A stretch of 64,000 nt of DNA from Escarpia spicata. Lineage: Eukaryota; Annelida; Polychaeta; Sabellida; Siboglinidae. This document shows, piece by piece, positions 1 through 9,696 of this stretch (the first letter of the stretch is position 1; every line of letters starts with the position of its first letter). The notes below the pieces were generated by a model. The model saw nothing but the letters and a program-made list of their open reading frames with translations, did no database searches and was not told the DNA's origin. The stretch lies in the NCBI GenBank assembly GCA_963995525.1, contig OZ023205.1, forward strand, positions 46,739,748 through 46,803,747, in the 5' to 3' direction. Made by a program: the position numbers and the translations under genes.

Positions 1-70
1 CATGACATTCGTTCAAAGTGCCGCTTCAGGCCTCTTTCCTCAAGCACTAGCCATACAATATTACTGAAAA

Positions 71-1138
71 AAAATGGGCCAAGTGGCCCTGAAGTCCTTT
101 GGACTAATACGTCTATAAGTGTCCCCTGACCAAATGAGTGATAAGTCGGAAAAATGTTAACATTGTTTTCTTACATTCTTGTAGAGGTTGGGTAGGGTGC
201 TTTACACAGTTTCAAAAATTATGACTGTTACAAAAATTTGTGAAGTTATGAAGCATTGAACATGGTAGGGATCAAAAAGTGAAAATGAAGAAAACGGCTG
301 TTGAAGTTTTACATTATATATGCAAATGGACTGCATGGAAATATTACATGCATGACATTCAAATGTGGCACACAGTACGTATGTTATGTTGCAATGATAC
401 ACTGGAAGTACAAATGTGCTGCTACAAAAACTTATCAAGTTGTGCTAGATTATGTCTTTATATGTAAAACTAAGAGGACAGATTATTTGAGAGCAAAAGA
501 TAGACTCGCTGTTTGACACAGTTTACAACCTACAGGCAGCTGTCCAGTTTAACAGGAGTCTATCAAACAATAGCAGGCACTACCACATGAAATGTCTATG
601 AAAAATTAGAGAAAAAATTACTGAACAGTTTTTAAAAAAAATGGGCCAAGTGACCCTGAAGTCCTTTGGACTAATAGGTCTATATGTGACCCCGGCTGAC
701 CAAATGAGTGATAAGTCGGAAAAATTGTAACATTGTTTTCTTACATCCTTGTAAAGGTTTGGTAGGGTGCTTTACACGGTTTCAAAAAATATGACTGCTA
801 CAAAAATTGGCAAAGTTATGGAGCATTGAACATGGTAGGGATCAAAAAGTGAAAATGAAGAAAACAGCTGTTGAAGTTTTACATTATAAAACAAATGGAT
901 TGCATGGAAATATAACATGCACAACATTCAAATGTGGCACACCGTATGTAATATGTATGTTATGTTGCAATGATACACTAGAAGTACAAATGTGCTGCTA
1001 CAAAGACTTATCAAGTTATGCCAGATTATGTCTTCATGTGTAAAACTAAGAGGACAGATTATTTGAGAGCAAAAGGTAGACTCACTGTTTGACACAGTTT
1101 AAAACCTACAGGCAACTGTCCAGTTTAACAGGGGTCTA
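71..1138. repeat. Direct duplication of a ~490-bp repeat
   Basis: Two diverged copies lie head to tail, about 71-560 and 640-1138. Both begin with a run of A, then a motif around 'gggccaagtg' and 'gtcctttggacta', and both end with 'gtccagtttaacagg'. Short open frames inside are matching accidents of the two copies and show no protein family. Related pieces recur at 1140-1240, 4960-5050 and 6350-6430, so this belongs to a local dispersed family, probably the untranslated part of a LINE. Confidence 0.75.
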
Positions 1139-1428
1139 GTGGCTTAATGCTGTCTGTTGATACAAGCTACTGCCAGTGACCAATTACACATTAGTCACAG
1201 TTTTCATCAAACAATAGCAGGCAGAAAATCTTAGCTCCACAGCTGGGTGTAATACACAACCAATGTCCTCATTGCTGAATAGATCAATTAAACCTGCCAA
1301 GTGGGTGTCATTCTGCACAAGTGTTCATTAATCCTTAGTGATTGTTCAGAACACCAGACGGTCAGTCTAAACAAAGCGAATGTAATAGGTGAAGAACAGG
1401 CAGTGTTCAAATAGGGGTATTGGTTGAA

Positions 1429-1567
1429 TTGTATTTGTCTCGACGCAAAAGGCTTTATTGTGCCTTCATCGATTATAAGAAAGCATTTGATTTAGTAGAC
1501 CGGTCCTCCCTGTGGTCTAAGATAATTTCATGCGGTATTAATGGTACTGTGTTGAAAGTTGTATACA
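1429..1567 (+). pseudogene. LINE reverse transcriptase fragment, first part
   Basis: The plus-strand frame gives a non-LTR reverse-transcriptase palm segment containing FIDYKKAFDLVD, where the first Asp is the usual catalytic palm residue. The frame runs up to base 1567, where the LTR element at 1568-4282 begins, and resumes at 4283 after the 4-bp duplicated target. Only a fragment of the LINE is present, so it is dead. The clade is not certain; it looks like the CR1/Jockey side of LINEs. Confidence 0.75.
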
Positions 1568-1699
1568 TGTTAAGACCGTGAATATAAGCACAATAAAGAC
1601 GATAACAAACAACAGTGTGAGTGATAAATGACAAATTGTATTTCTCTAGTTTCCGTCGTCGATCCCAGTGAACGAAACTGTATGTTTAGTGTCCCTACA
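1568..1699 (-). repeat. 3' LTR of the Ty3-type element
   Basis: This is a 132-bp direct repeat with TG...CA ends, matching 4151-4282 except for one T/C difference. On the minus strand it follows the end of the integrase frame. A short purine stretch (gcgcgggg on the minus strand) just upstream may be the polypurine tract. Confidence 0.9.
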
Positions 1700-1731
1700 G
1701 TATACCCCGCGCCAGTCACGACAGTAGCGTT

Positions 1732-2712
1732 TTAGACAATGTCTCTGAATCGAATCGGCGGACGCACTGTTCTGTTAGACCGCCGCACGACCAAGTCTTC
1801 CACACGATCGTCGTTCCTGTCGCCGTTTGCTGTGCCGACGACGTCGGTGGTCGGTTCACGACGATCCGTCTCGTCCTCATAGAAAGGTCGTAGTCTGTCC
1901 ACTGAGACAGTATCCTCGCGATTCTCCATCTGCAGACGGAAGCACTTGCCCCAGCGGCGCAAAACCCGAAATGGGCCCGTGTACTTCGGAATGAGTGACG
2001 GTTGCACCTTGTCTGCGTGCACTAATACTCGCGTCGCCGTCCACAGATCATGTGAGCGACCTCGCCGTTTTCCATGCCACGGATTTTCGTTGAATGTCTG
2101 AGCCGCCATAGCCGATGACAACTCTTTGCCGAACGAGGAGGTGTCGTCGATACTAGCTCGCTGTACAACCAGCTGGCCTGGTAGTGCAGGTTGCTGACCA
2201 GTGACTAGGATGGACGGAGAAACACCAGTGTCGTGGTTAGCAGCCGCTCTCAATCCAAGCATCACCCACGGGAGTTCTGCTAGCCAATTCGTTCGTCCGA
2301 GAAGACGGGCGCGAAGAGAGTTCTTCAAACAACGATGCATACGTTCAATTTTCCCATTGTGCTGGGGATGGTAACTTGTAGTTGGGTCTCGTGCAATTCC
2401 CATCAGGCTGCAAACCTCCAACCACAAGTCTGACACTAACTGGGACCCGCGGTCGGATGTGATGACATCTGGCACGCCCCACCTGGAGAGCCACTCACGC
2501 ACTAGCACCGTTGCACATGCTTTAGCGTTTGCTGCATCACCGTGCATCGTCTTGGGGTAAGCCTCTGGCCAGCCTGTCCATCTGTCGATGATAGTAAGCA
2601 AAGTGTTCTTGCCTTCACACGCTGGGTTTAGTGGACCAACTATATCGATGTGAATATGGCTGAATCGTTTAGTAGGCGCAGGCAATCGTTCCAGTGGCAT
2701 TTTCGTATGCAC
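1732..2712 (-). pseudogene. Integrase catalytic core and C-terminus (Ty3-type)
   Basis: This DDE integrase core shows HIDIVGPL (first Asp), VITSDRGSQL (second Asp) and HPQHNGKIERMH (catalytic Glu), in the usual spacing. A basic C-terminal part follows with RRWGKCFRLQ and a tail near FYEDE. It inserts the retrotransposon cDNA. It is separated from the upstream zinc-binding part (2728-3324) by a single in-frame TAG at 2725-2727. The three catalytic residues are present, but the missing upstream pol domains make the element non-autonomous. Confidence 0.85.
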
Positions 2713-2727
2713 GTGAATCTTGGCTTT

Positions 2728-3324
2728 CTAGCAAGATTCACACGATTTCGTCCATTTCGCGACATCCCTGCTGATACCTTGCCACCAGTAGGAACGCTTG
2801 ATGAGGATCAGTCCGGCCTTTAAACCTGGGTGTGCGAGACGAAGGAGATTGTCAAACACAATGCGCTGTAGCGTGGTCGGAACGAGAATGCGCGCGGGCG
2901 TAGCGCTGATGTCCGCCCACACACTAGTGCCGTCCTCACATTTGACCAAGGCTGGTCTGAACCTGGATGCCGAAGAACGATGATGAGCAATCCAGTTCTG
3001 CAATGGCTGATCGCGTTCTTGTAAAGACCCGATATCTGAAGGTGAAGGCAAGGCGACGAGTTGTGCTGGTGGTGGTGTGAAAATCGCACAACACGCTTGC
3101 ACTGACGCAGTACGGTTATCAGCGTCTGAGAACTCGTGACGAGTGGAGGGTGAAGACGAAGTTGACACCTCTGATGAAGCCGGTGTTGTCACGCAGTCTG
3201 CCAATGACGTGTTGGCAACATTGAGTGACGGCGTTGCTGGAACAAATACCGGAGCCCGTAGCTGCTTCCAATGCATGTCTCGCTGATGTTTGAGATGCTG
3301 TACGAACATCTGATCAACGAGCAC
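2728..3324 (-). pseudogene. Integrase zinc-binding domain with RNase H/integrase linker
   Basis: The C-terminal third has an HHCC-type signature: LRLAHPGLK, then SYWW, then KSCESC just before the stop. This is the integrase N-terminal zinc finger that follows RNase H in Ty3 elements. The first half is a Ser/Pro/Thr-rich linker with no recognisable motif. It reads in the same frame as the integrase core downstream apart from the TAG at 2725-2727. Confidence 0.75.
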
Positions 3325-3416
3325 ATCTTCCTATATCGCATGACGTGATCCTTCTGTCGGTAAGGTATCTGCATGGCACAGATCATCCTGCTGCGACGAC
3401 CAGATGCCGATGGCGT

Positions 3417-4026
3417 TCATCGCGGTGGCGACTTTCGACTGCAACAGCACCCAAGACAGTGCTTCAGGTAGTGTAGTTGGTCCACAAACTGTGCGATTTT
3501 GAGTAAATGGCGCCGCGGGATCGGAAGTGCAGTGTCAGCCTTCTTGGTAACGGAACCAACAAGAGGCTTGTGGTCCGTCCGAACGATGATAGGCTGACCT
3601 TCGAGGTACAAACGGAACTTGTCTACCGAGTATGACACAGCAAGCAGTTCTCGGTCCGTGGCCGAGTAGTTGCGCTGTGCTTTGTTAAGTTGCCTACTCC
3701 AGAAGCTGAGCGGTTTCCACATTCCGCGTTGAAGTTGGTGGACGCAGAAGGTGGACGAGTAGAGTGGCGGTAGCGATCGCGGCTTTCACGTCCACAAACG
3801 CGCGGTCATGTTCCGGCCGCCACGCCTCTTCGAAATCCTTCTGGCGGTTGACGCTCTTCAATCGTGAAAGCGATGCCATTTTCCTGGATGCATGCGGCAC
3901 GAAGCGATGGAAAAATGCACAGATTCCCAAGAAGCGTTCCAACTCTTTTGGGGTCGTTGGCACCGGAAACCGTCTGATGGCCTCTACTCGCTCCGGGGGA
4001 ATTACAATGCCTTGCAAGTCTACCAC
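3417..4026 (-). pseudogene. RT thumb and RNase H fragment of the Ty3-type element
   Basis: Two overlapping frames cover this piece. The first (3694-4026) has the RT-thumb motif KELERFLGICAFFHRFVP. The second (3417-3722) has the RNase H motifs PLSFWSRQLNKAQRNYSATDRE and LLAVSYSVDKFR, then VRTDHKPL. The two are joined by a frameshift near 3700-3720. The RT palm with its YxDD motif is absent because of the internal deletion. Confidence 0.8.
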
Positions 4027-4131
4027 GTGACCAAGAAACGTAAGTGATGCACTTTATCACTGTCTATTGTGCGATTGTTGCGTTTGATTGAGCACAGAAT
4101 GTATTTTGATCTCGACTAAGTCTCTAGAATA

Positions 4132-4149
4132 ATCACGTCAGGGTCACCA
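4132..4149 (-). promoter_or_regulatory. Primer binding site, tRNA-Trp type
   Basis: Read on the minus strand, this begins TGGTGACCC one base after the end of the 5' LTR. It is complementary to the known 3' end of animal tRNA-Trp except for one position. It marks the start of minus-strand DNA synthesis for the LTR element and supports placing it near the CsRn1 group. Confidence 0.7.
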
Positions 4150-4150
4150 T

Positions 4151-4282
4151 TGTTAAGACCGTGAATATAAGCACAATAAAGACGATAACAAACAACAGTG
4201 TGAGTGATAAATGACAAACTGTATTTCTCTAGTTTCCGTCGTCGATCCCAGTGAACGAAACTGTATGTTTAGTGTCCCTACA
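4151..4282 (-). repeat. 5' LTR of the Ty3-type element
   Basis: This is a 132-bp copy of 1568-1699. It is followed on the right by TACA (4283-4286), which repeats the four bases left of the other LTR. The short LTR contains no obvious core promoter that I can identify. Confidence 0.9.
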
Positions 4283-4600
4283 TACAACATGTACAAAAAT
4301 TCTAAATCATGTATAAATTAGGGCCAGTCTGTGTCAGCCTTCTTCTCATGTGATGTATAGGTATGGCAAGGAGAAAACTTGTGTCCTTTGTTATTTGCTA
4401 TTTACCTGAATCATTTTGAACACTGTTAGTCACAATTATAACGGACTTGACATGGCAGCTGGTGAAATTTACAACAACTTTAGTGATGATGATGATGTAG
4501 AAAATGTATGTTCTACTATATGCTGACGACACTAGCGTTATTCAATCAAATACAGATTTCTTGCTTGTGTATAGCAGAACTATGTCAACTCTTCTAATGG
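4283..4600 (+). pseudogene. LINE reverse transcriptase fragment, second part
   Basis: This continues the LINE fragment interrupted at 1567. It covers the RT region after the first palm motif, including a stretch like 'GENLCPLLFAIYLN', and a decayed region where the YADD box should be. Several stops and shifts are present. A sister copy of the same segment lies at 6017-6310. Confidence 0.65.
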
Positions 4601-5240
4601 TTGACATTTGGTTGTTTCAGGTGTCAACTATATTGTGAATCTGTAATTATTAGTCTATATTGATACGATTGATTTACACAGTACCATGTCTACACAAGGC
4701 ATGGCAAGCGTAAACAGAACAGTAGAATGCATTTGATATCAATAAAGTGTAGGATATTTCACTCTATAGTTGTCCAGAATATTAATTTTCTATGTTTGTC
4801 ACCTACAGGTTTCTACAAACAATACATCTTTAACCAATAGACACCACAGTCACACCATTTTATAATAATTAAATGAACATCAAAATAAACACAACTTGCA
4901 ATTATAGAAAATCAATAGTTTTGAAGATAAAAAGTGTTAGGAAACTGTGCAATCTAACAGGGGTCAAGTGTGTCTACTCTGCCTGGGCACTGTGACCAAT
5001 TAAAGATTAGTCAAGGTCTCAATGGAACAGTAGCACTAGGCTGCAGAGTTTAGTCATGGTGTTGACTTTGTGGCACATTAAACAAAATCTACTGTTGGGG
5101 GTGGTCTCAAGGGCCCTTCTCAAAACCACATCACTAGATAATGTAAAACTTCTGCACTTTGGGGGCCCCTTAGGTGCCCTTAGAATGATTCAATCAAATA
5201 CAGATTTCTTGTATATAGTGGCAGCACCCTAAGATACATC
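4601..5240. other. Gene-free repeat-rich stretch
   Basis: No coding region is seen. From 4960 to 5050 and 5150 to 5240 the sequence matches the local repeat family also present at 1140-1240 and 6350-6900. The rest is A+T-rich and unassigned. Confidence 0.5.
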
Positions 5241-5352
5241 TATGCAAAATTAGAGAAAAAGTTGCTGAACAGTTTCTGAGATACGGCAGCTAACGGCGGA
5301 CGGCGGACGCAGAGTGATGGCAATAGTCCCTTGGACCTTCGGCCAAAGGACT
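5241..5352 (+). repeat. Terminal module of a local repeat, with hairpin
   Basis: This is nearly identical to 6946-7061. It runs from 'gagaaaaagttgctgaac' through 'ggcggacggcggacgcagag' to a hairpin formed by CCTTGG and CCAAAGG around a short loop, followed by ACTAA. Two copies ending at the same point show this is the end of a transposon-like unit. The superfamily is not clear. Confidence 0.6.
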
Positions 5353-6016
5353 AAAGACAGCCCCACAGAACTAATTATAGTTATTGCTAAGATGTTTATT
5401 ATCTATTATCTGACATTGCGCCAACAGACTGGTGTATTGGGATCATTAAGCCTATATAATTATTATATAAACATAGCAGCAGACACTGGGAGAGTGTGAC
5501 TGCTGCCTAGCTAAATGGATGCAATGGTGCTTTGAAGTTAGTTCTTCTGCCAACTATCATTTTCACACATGCCTATAGGTTTAGTAGCTGCCAGCACACT
5601 ACTGAGCCTAAACTACCATGCAGGTGTGAAAAACGTCCTGATGTATTTGAACTTGACCCACTAATTAACTGTCCACTAAGCAGTAGCAGAACAGTTTATA
5701 ATAATAATAATCCACAAGTTAAGTGGCAGTAATCTTCCTTTTATCATTCATGTGATGTTTATTGTGAGCAGGGCAGACAAATGGTTATCATACGTAGACA
5801 GGTACAGAAAGAAACTGATGTTTTCTATAAAAAGAACACGTTTGCCTATCAATGGTATGTATTTCCTATTGTTGCCATTTCTGCCGGGCAGAAACAGTTT
5901 CTGCCCGGCAGAAATCAAACAACCCTGTAGGTAATTATTAATCAAATGTTTTTTGGTGAATCATAGTTACAGATCATTAAGGGTTATGATGGAAATCAAA
6001 TGTTGACATGTTTACT
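5353..6016. other. Gene-free stretch with a strong palindrome
   Basis: No gene is seen. At 5878-5914 there is a compound inverted repeat: TTTCTGCCGGGCAGAAAC is followed at once by its reverse complement, and each arm is itself nearly palindromic. The 60-66 residue open frames on both strands across it are due to this symmetry. Confidence 0.5.
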
Positions 6017-6310
6017 ACATTTTGGGGGGCTGTGTCAGCCTTCTTCTCGTGTGATGTAGAGTACAAGGAGAAAACTTGTCTCCTTTGTTATTTGCTATTT
6101 ACCTGAATGATTTTGAACACTGTTAGTCATAATTATAAGGGACTTGACATGACAGCTGGTGAAATTTACAACCTTAGTGATGATGATGTAGACATTTTCT
6201 TGCAAATATATGTTCTACTATATGCTGATGACACTAGAATGATTCAATCAAATACAGATTTCTTGTATATAGCGGAACTATGTCAACTCTTCTAATGGTT
6301 GACATTTGGT
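6017..6310 (+). pseudogene. Second copy of the LINE RT fragment
   Basis: This repeats the segment seen at 4320-4600. One frame retains the catalytic box as VLLYADDT near 6213-6240, which the other copy has lost. Upstream the frame breaks at stops. It is a dead LINE fragment of the same family as the one split by the LTR element. Confidence 0.7.
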
Positions 6311-6540
6311 TGTTTCAGGATGACCCCTTAGAATGTAGGCACAACTGTTCAGGGGTCTAGAGGGTGTTGTGTGTCTGTTGACCCAAGCATCTGCCAGTGA
6401 CCAATTACAGATTAGTCACACTTTCCACCTGCAACCACAGTGAGGTGTGACAGATGTTGTGGGAAAATGGATTAGTTGAACAAAAGAACTGCTAGCCTGC
6501 TAGATCATCTGCTGCAGTAGACCATTTAGTTAGCAAATTT

Positions 6541-7061
6541 AGCATTTTAGGGGACCTTTGGTGCCCTTAGAATGATTCAATCAAATACCGATTTCTTGTG
6601 TACAGTGGCACTACCACATGAAATGTCTATGCAAAATTAGAGAAAAAGTTATTAAGAGTTTTTTGAAAAAATAGGCAAAATGTGAAAATTTACCAGTTTT
6701 TGGGTCCTTTTTGGTGGGTCATTAGGTGCCCTTAGAATGATTCAATCAAATACAGATTTATTGTGTACAGTGACACTACCACATGAAATGTATATGCAAA
6801 ATTAGAGAAAAAGTTGCTGAAAAGTGTTTTGAAAAAATAGGCAAAATGTTACAGTTTTGGGGTCCTTGGAGGCCCTAGGGAGCCCTTAGAATGATTCAAT
6901 CAAATACAGATTTCTCGTACATAGTGACAGTGCCCTCAGATATGTATATGCAAAATTGAAGAAAAAGTTGCTGAACGGTTTCTGAGATACGGCAGCTAAC
7001 AGCGGACGGCGGACGCAGAGTGATGGGACTAGTCCCTTGGACCTTCGGCCAAAGGACTAAA
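6541..7061 (+). repeat. Tandem ~150-bp repeat ending in the hairpin module
   Basis: Three diverged units start near 6545, 6710 and 6860, each with 'gcccttagaatgattcaatc' followed by 'tgcaaaattagagaaaaag'. The last ends in the same module and hairpin as 5241-5352. No coding content. This probably represents the untranslated tail of the LINE family seen just upstream. Confidence 0.6.
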
Positions 7062-7172
7062 AAGCTGTTCAAGCACACAATTCCACAACTTTCTTTCGGC
7101 TTGTGCTCATAAATACAGAGCAAAATACAACACAAATAACAATGACTGCAGTCTTTATCACACATCTACTAC

Positions 7173-7301
7173 CTGCAAGTTGATGACAATGACATCGACT
7201 GCAGATGACACCCCCGCAGGGATGAGTAGTTCCTTCGTCTCAGACGTTGGGAGACCACCCACTCCCACAAGGGAGCTCACCCACGGGCACGAGGAAGAAC
7301 T
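7173..7301 (-). CDS. Plexin exon 10 (post-PSI2 segment)
   Basis: This 129-bp exon (43 codons, phase 0 to 0) is bounded by a tttcag acceptor and a gtagta donor. It contains CPWVSS and then KELLIPAGVSSAVDVIVIN, which fits the extracellular plexin segment just after the second PSI domain, where a conserved 'Cys-Pro ... ILIPVG' stretch leads into the next domain. It is the last plexin exon I can place; the following exons should be left of the window or hidden by repeats. Confidence 0.8.
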
Positions 7302-7654
7302 CTGAAAGTAAAAGAAAAAAATTCGCTAAATGTATCCAGAATGTTTGCATAAATTAATTGACGGATCCACACGACTTGTTGCCTAGCAAGCCATAAAAAA
7401 AGGCTGCCAAACTCGTGGAGCATTTGCATATTCCATCCTATATATTGTTGAAATTCCCGCCCCGAACATTTTTCTTTATAACAAAAACAGGTTCTTTTAC
7501 TTCCCCTGGCATAGACACCAGATAGAAGGGAATTCCCCAAGTTTCGACACGGCAACCGAACCAGTACCGAACCACCGTCCTGTGACACCAGGATTCGAAC
7601 CCCGATCCCTCCGAACTCTAATCACTCGACCACTGCACCCCACATGACACTCAC
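7302..7654 (-). repeat. tRNA-derived SINE filling a plexin intron
   Basis: On the minus strand a tRNA-like head (about 7580-7642) has an A-box-like TGGTCGAGTGATTAG and a B box GGTTCGAATCC, the internal promoter of RNA polymerase III. A ~270-bp body without coding content follows down to the polypyrimidine tract of the next acceptor. The head begins only about a dozen bases after the donor of exon 9, so the 353-bp intron is almost entirely SINE. Confidence 0.75.
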
Positions 7655-7757
7655 CGATATATCCTGGTTGTTAGTGCACTCAGACGCATTGTTGACACAG
7701 CTGCCATCTAGTGGACACCACACACAACCAAACTTTGTTTCCGTACAATGAGCACAG
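7655..7757 (-). CDS. Plexin exon 9 (second PSI domain)
   Basis: This 103-bp exon starts after ttttcag and ends at gtgagt. It supplies the third base of a split codon and then CAHCTETKFGCVWCPLDGSC, followed by a further Cys. The Cys spacing and the CVWC box are those of a plexin PSI (plexin-semaphorin-integrin) domain, a small disulfide-rich extracellular fold. Phase enters at 2 and leaves at 0, matching both neighbours. Confidence 0.9.
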
Positions 7758-8031
7758 CTGAAAATAGTTTCAAAAATTATATCAATTTACATATTATGTG
7801 ACATGGTTGGAAATGACTACTATCAATGATGCAATACAATACTTAACAATAACTTTATTGTCATTTATATAACTGTGTGTGTGCATGAATGCATGCATGT
7901 AAACATGTGTATGTGTGCATGCGCAGAAGTATTTGGGAATTTAATAATCACAAACCTTAACTACCTTTGGTCAACTAATGAAAACTCATTGTACAAAGAC
8001 TTAATGTTCCATGTCCGTAGGTTCAACCAAC

Positions 8032-8122
8032 CTGTCCATGAAGGAGCACTGGTAGACAAAGACTGGCCTCGAGGCAACCTTTGTGTCATTCATCACAACA
8101 CTGAACTCCAGCTTCACAAAAC
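8032..8122 (-). CDS. Plexin exon 8 (strand leading into PSI2)
   Basis: This 91-bp exon enters in phase 1 and leaves in phase 2. It encodes FVKLEFSVVMND, then PVFVYQCSFMD, matching the end of the IPT-like stretch that precedes the second PSI domain in plexins; the Cys after YQ is the conserved 'Y-x-C' position. The acceptor is gttgtag and the donor gttggt. Confidence 0.85.
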
Positions 8123-8738
8123 CTACAACATCAAACACATCTTCTATTGTTTGATGCCCCAAACATTTGAGGGTGGTACATACACAAGGCGCAGTGATGC
8201 TTTCGCCAACACAAGGGGTGTACAATTTACATAGCATTTTTGTCATACATAGTAGTACTCTGATACTAAAATGTAGAATTAGCCAAACAAATCAATTTTA
8301 TGATCTGAACATTAAAATATACAAATTTCTTACAAATTACTTAATGTTAAATGTTTAAAACGTATGAAACAATAATCTATGAAGACAACCCCACTATTCT
8401 ATGCATTATTTATTTAGTTTCTTTGCTGTTTACAAATTTGCTAATTACTCTTGTAATTTTTTGTAATTATGCTCCTGGTGTAATAGGTGTTTCATAATTA
8501 TTACACTGCGATAAAGATGGCATAAAATAAACATTGTCAGATGGTTACTTGGATATCTCTGACTTCACATAAACGTTGATTGAAACTTAGTTGTGAGGTG
8601 ACTGTATTACCAAGGTGACCTTAGTTGTGAGGTGACTGTATTACCGAGGTGACCGTAAAGCGAGGTTCAGCTGTATTGCTTTTCAGTGCAAGAATGTTGA
8701 GATAGATATCCAGATGGTGAGGGGTGAAGGGGCGGTAC

Positions 8739-8904
8739 CTGTGTCTTTGGGCACTGATGGGGTGGATATGAAGGGTCGACAGGTGACCGTGTCAGAGGTC
8801 ACACCCTCTGTCGTACTACTCAGCTTCAGCTGGGTCGACTGAAGTTCACATCCGAGTCCCGACTGATCCACAGTGAGTTGTACATTGCGCAGGTTCACAA
8901 CAAA
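8739..8904 (-). CDS. Plexin exon 7 (linker between PSI1 and PSI2)
   Basis: This 166-bp exon (phase 0 to 1) starts FVVNLRNVQLTVDQSGLGCE and ends near TPSVPKDT. It corresponds to the region between the first and second PSI domains, with the conserved 'V-x-N-x' beta strand and two Cys residues (GLGC, VTC). The donor is gtaccg, a weaker match than the others. Confidence 0.85.
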
Positions 8905-9346
8905 CTATAACAAAGTTTACAATAAACTGTCAACAAGCAAACACATAAGTTGTCATATAGACAGGGAACCTGTTCATATCATCAACATGTAATCTGAAAT
9001 GATTACAATTAGCAGATACCAAATTTCACAGGGTTCTGTCAATAGTCTCAAAGCCATTTTCAAAGTCAAAAAGTATAGTATCATGAATGTGTAAAATTCA
9101 TCATCAGAATGGAGGAATGCCAAGGATTTAGGGTGAAAATGAAATTTCAGACAACATTATGTCAAGTTTTTTGCACAGGATAGCTATAGTTTCAGGTGAT
9201 TCTGAAGTGATGGGGAAGGTAAATCCAGATTTTCTGCCGAGCTACAGCGAAAGCATGCTGTGAGATAGATGATCTCAGTGGCCTGGGTTACCAGTTGTGA
9301 ACTTTTGACCATACAAGGGAGAATCACGACACACAAACCAACCTAC

Positions 9347-9479
9347 CTTTGTATCGCGGAATCTTGATTGGTCAACCATGTATGGGGTCAAGGCACTGAT
9401 GGCTGGACAGCCACTGCCTAGAAAGGAGACCCAGTTGTGGGCGATGTCCGAGCCTGCGCACTCGGTGGGCAGCGTGCAC
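9347..9479 (-). CDS. Plexin exon 6 (end of first PSI domain)
   Basis: This 133-bp exon starts after ctgtag, completes the codon split at the end of exon 5, then reads CTLPTECAGS, NWVSFLGSGC and ALTPYMVDQS. It is the Cys-rich tail of PSI1 and the start of the linker. The donor is gtaggt and the exit phase is 0. Its acceptor has to be joined across the minisatellite at 9697-12078. Confidence 0.9.
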
Positions 9480-9696
9480 CTACAGTCAGTGAGACAGTGG
9501 TCAGAAGATACTCATAGAGGTAACAAGGTAACTAGTGCTGACAGAAAGCTGGTGCCTGAGTGTATGAGGAGCATAAGAGGAGTGAGACAGCCAGTTTGTG
9601 TAACTCAGAGACAGAGACTCGAAACAGACAGACAGACAGACAAACAGACAAAAAGTGCTGGAATGAAAGTTTCAAGCAGGAGATGAATCACGGATA

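Larger units (their letters stand above)
1568..4282 (-). mobile_element. Ty3-type LTR retrotransposon, internally deleted, nested in a LINE
   Basis: Two 132-bp LTRs (1568-1699 and 4151-4282) differ at one base and are flanked by a 4-bp TACA duplication (1564-1567 and 4283-4286). Pol fragments lie on the minus strand. Just inside the 5' LTR (4132-4149) is an 18-base stretch matching the complement of an animal tRNA-Trp 3' end with one mismatch, the primer type known for CsRn1-like Ty3 elements. Gag, protease and the catalytic part of RT are absent: the leader joins directly to the RT thumb near 4045-4060. The near-identical LTRs suggest recent insertion of an already deleted copy mobilised by relatives. 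Confidence 0.9.

Noticed and set aside
5241..7061. Helitron 3' end (hairpin plus CTAA)
   Set aside because: The hairpin and CTAA fit loosely, but there is no TC start, no A-T target context and no Rep/helicase, so I do not call it a Helitron.
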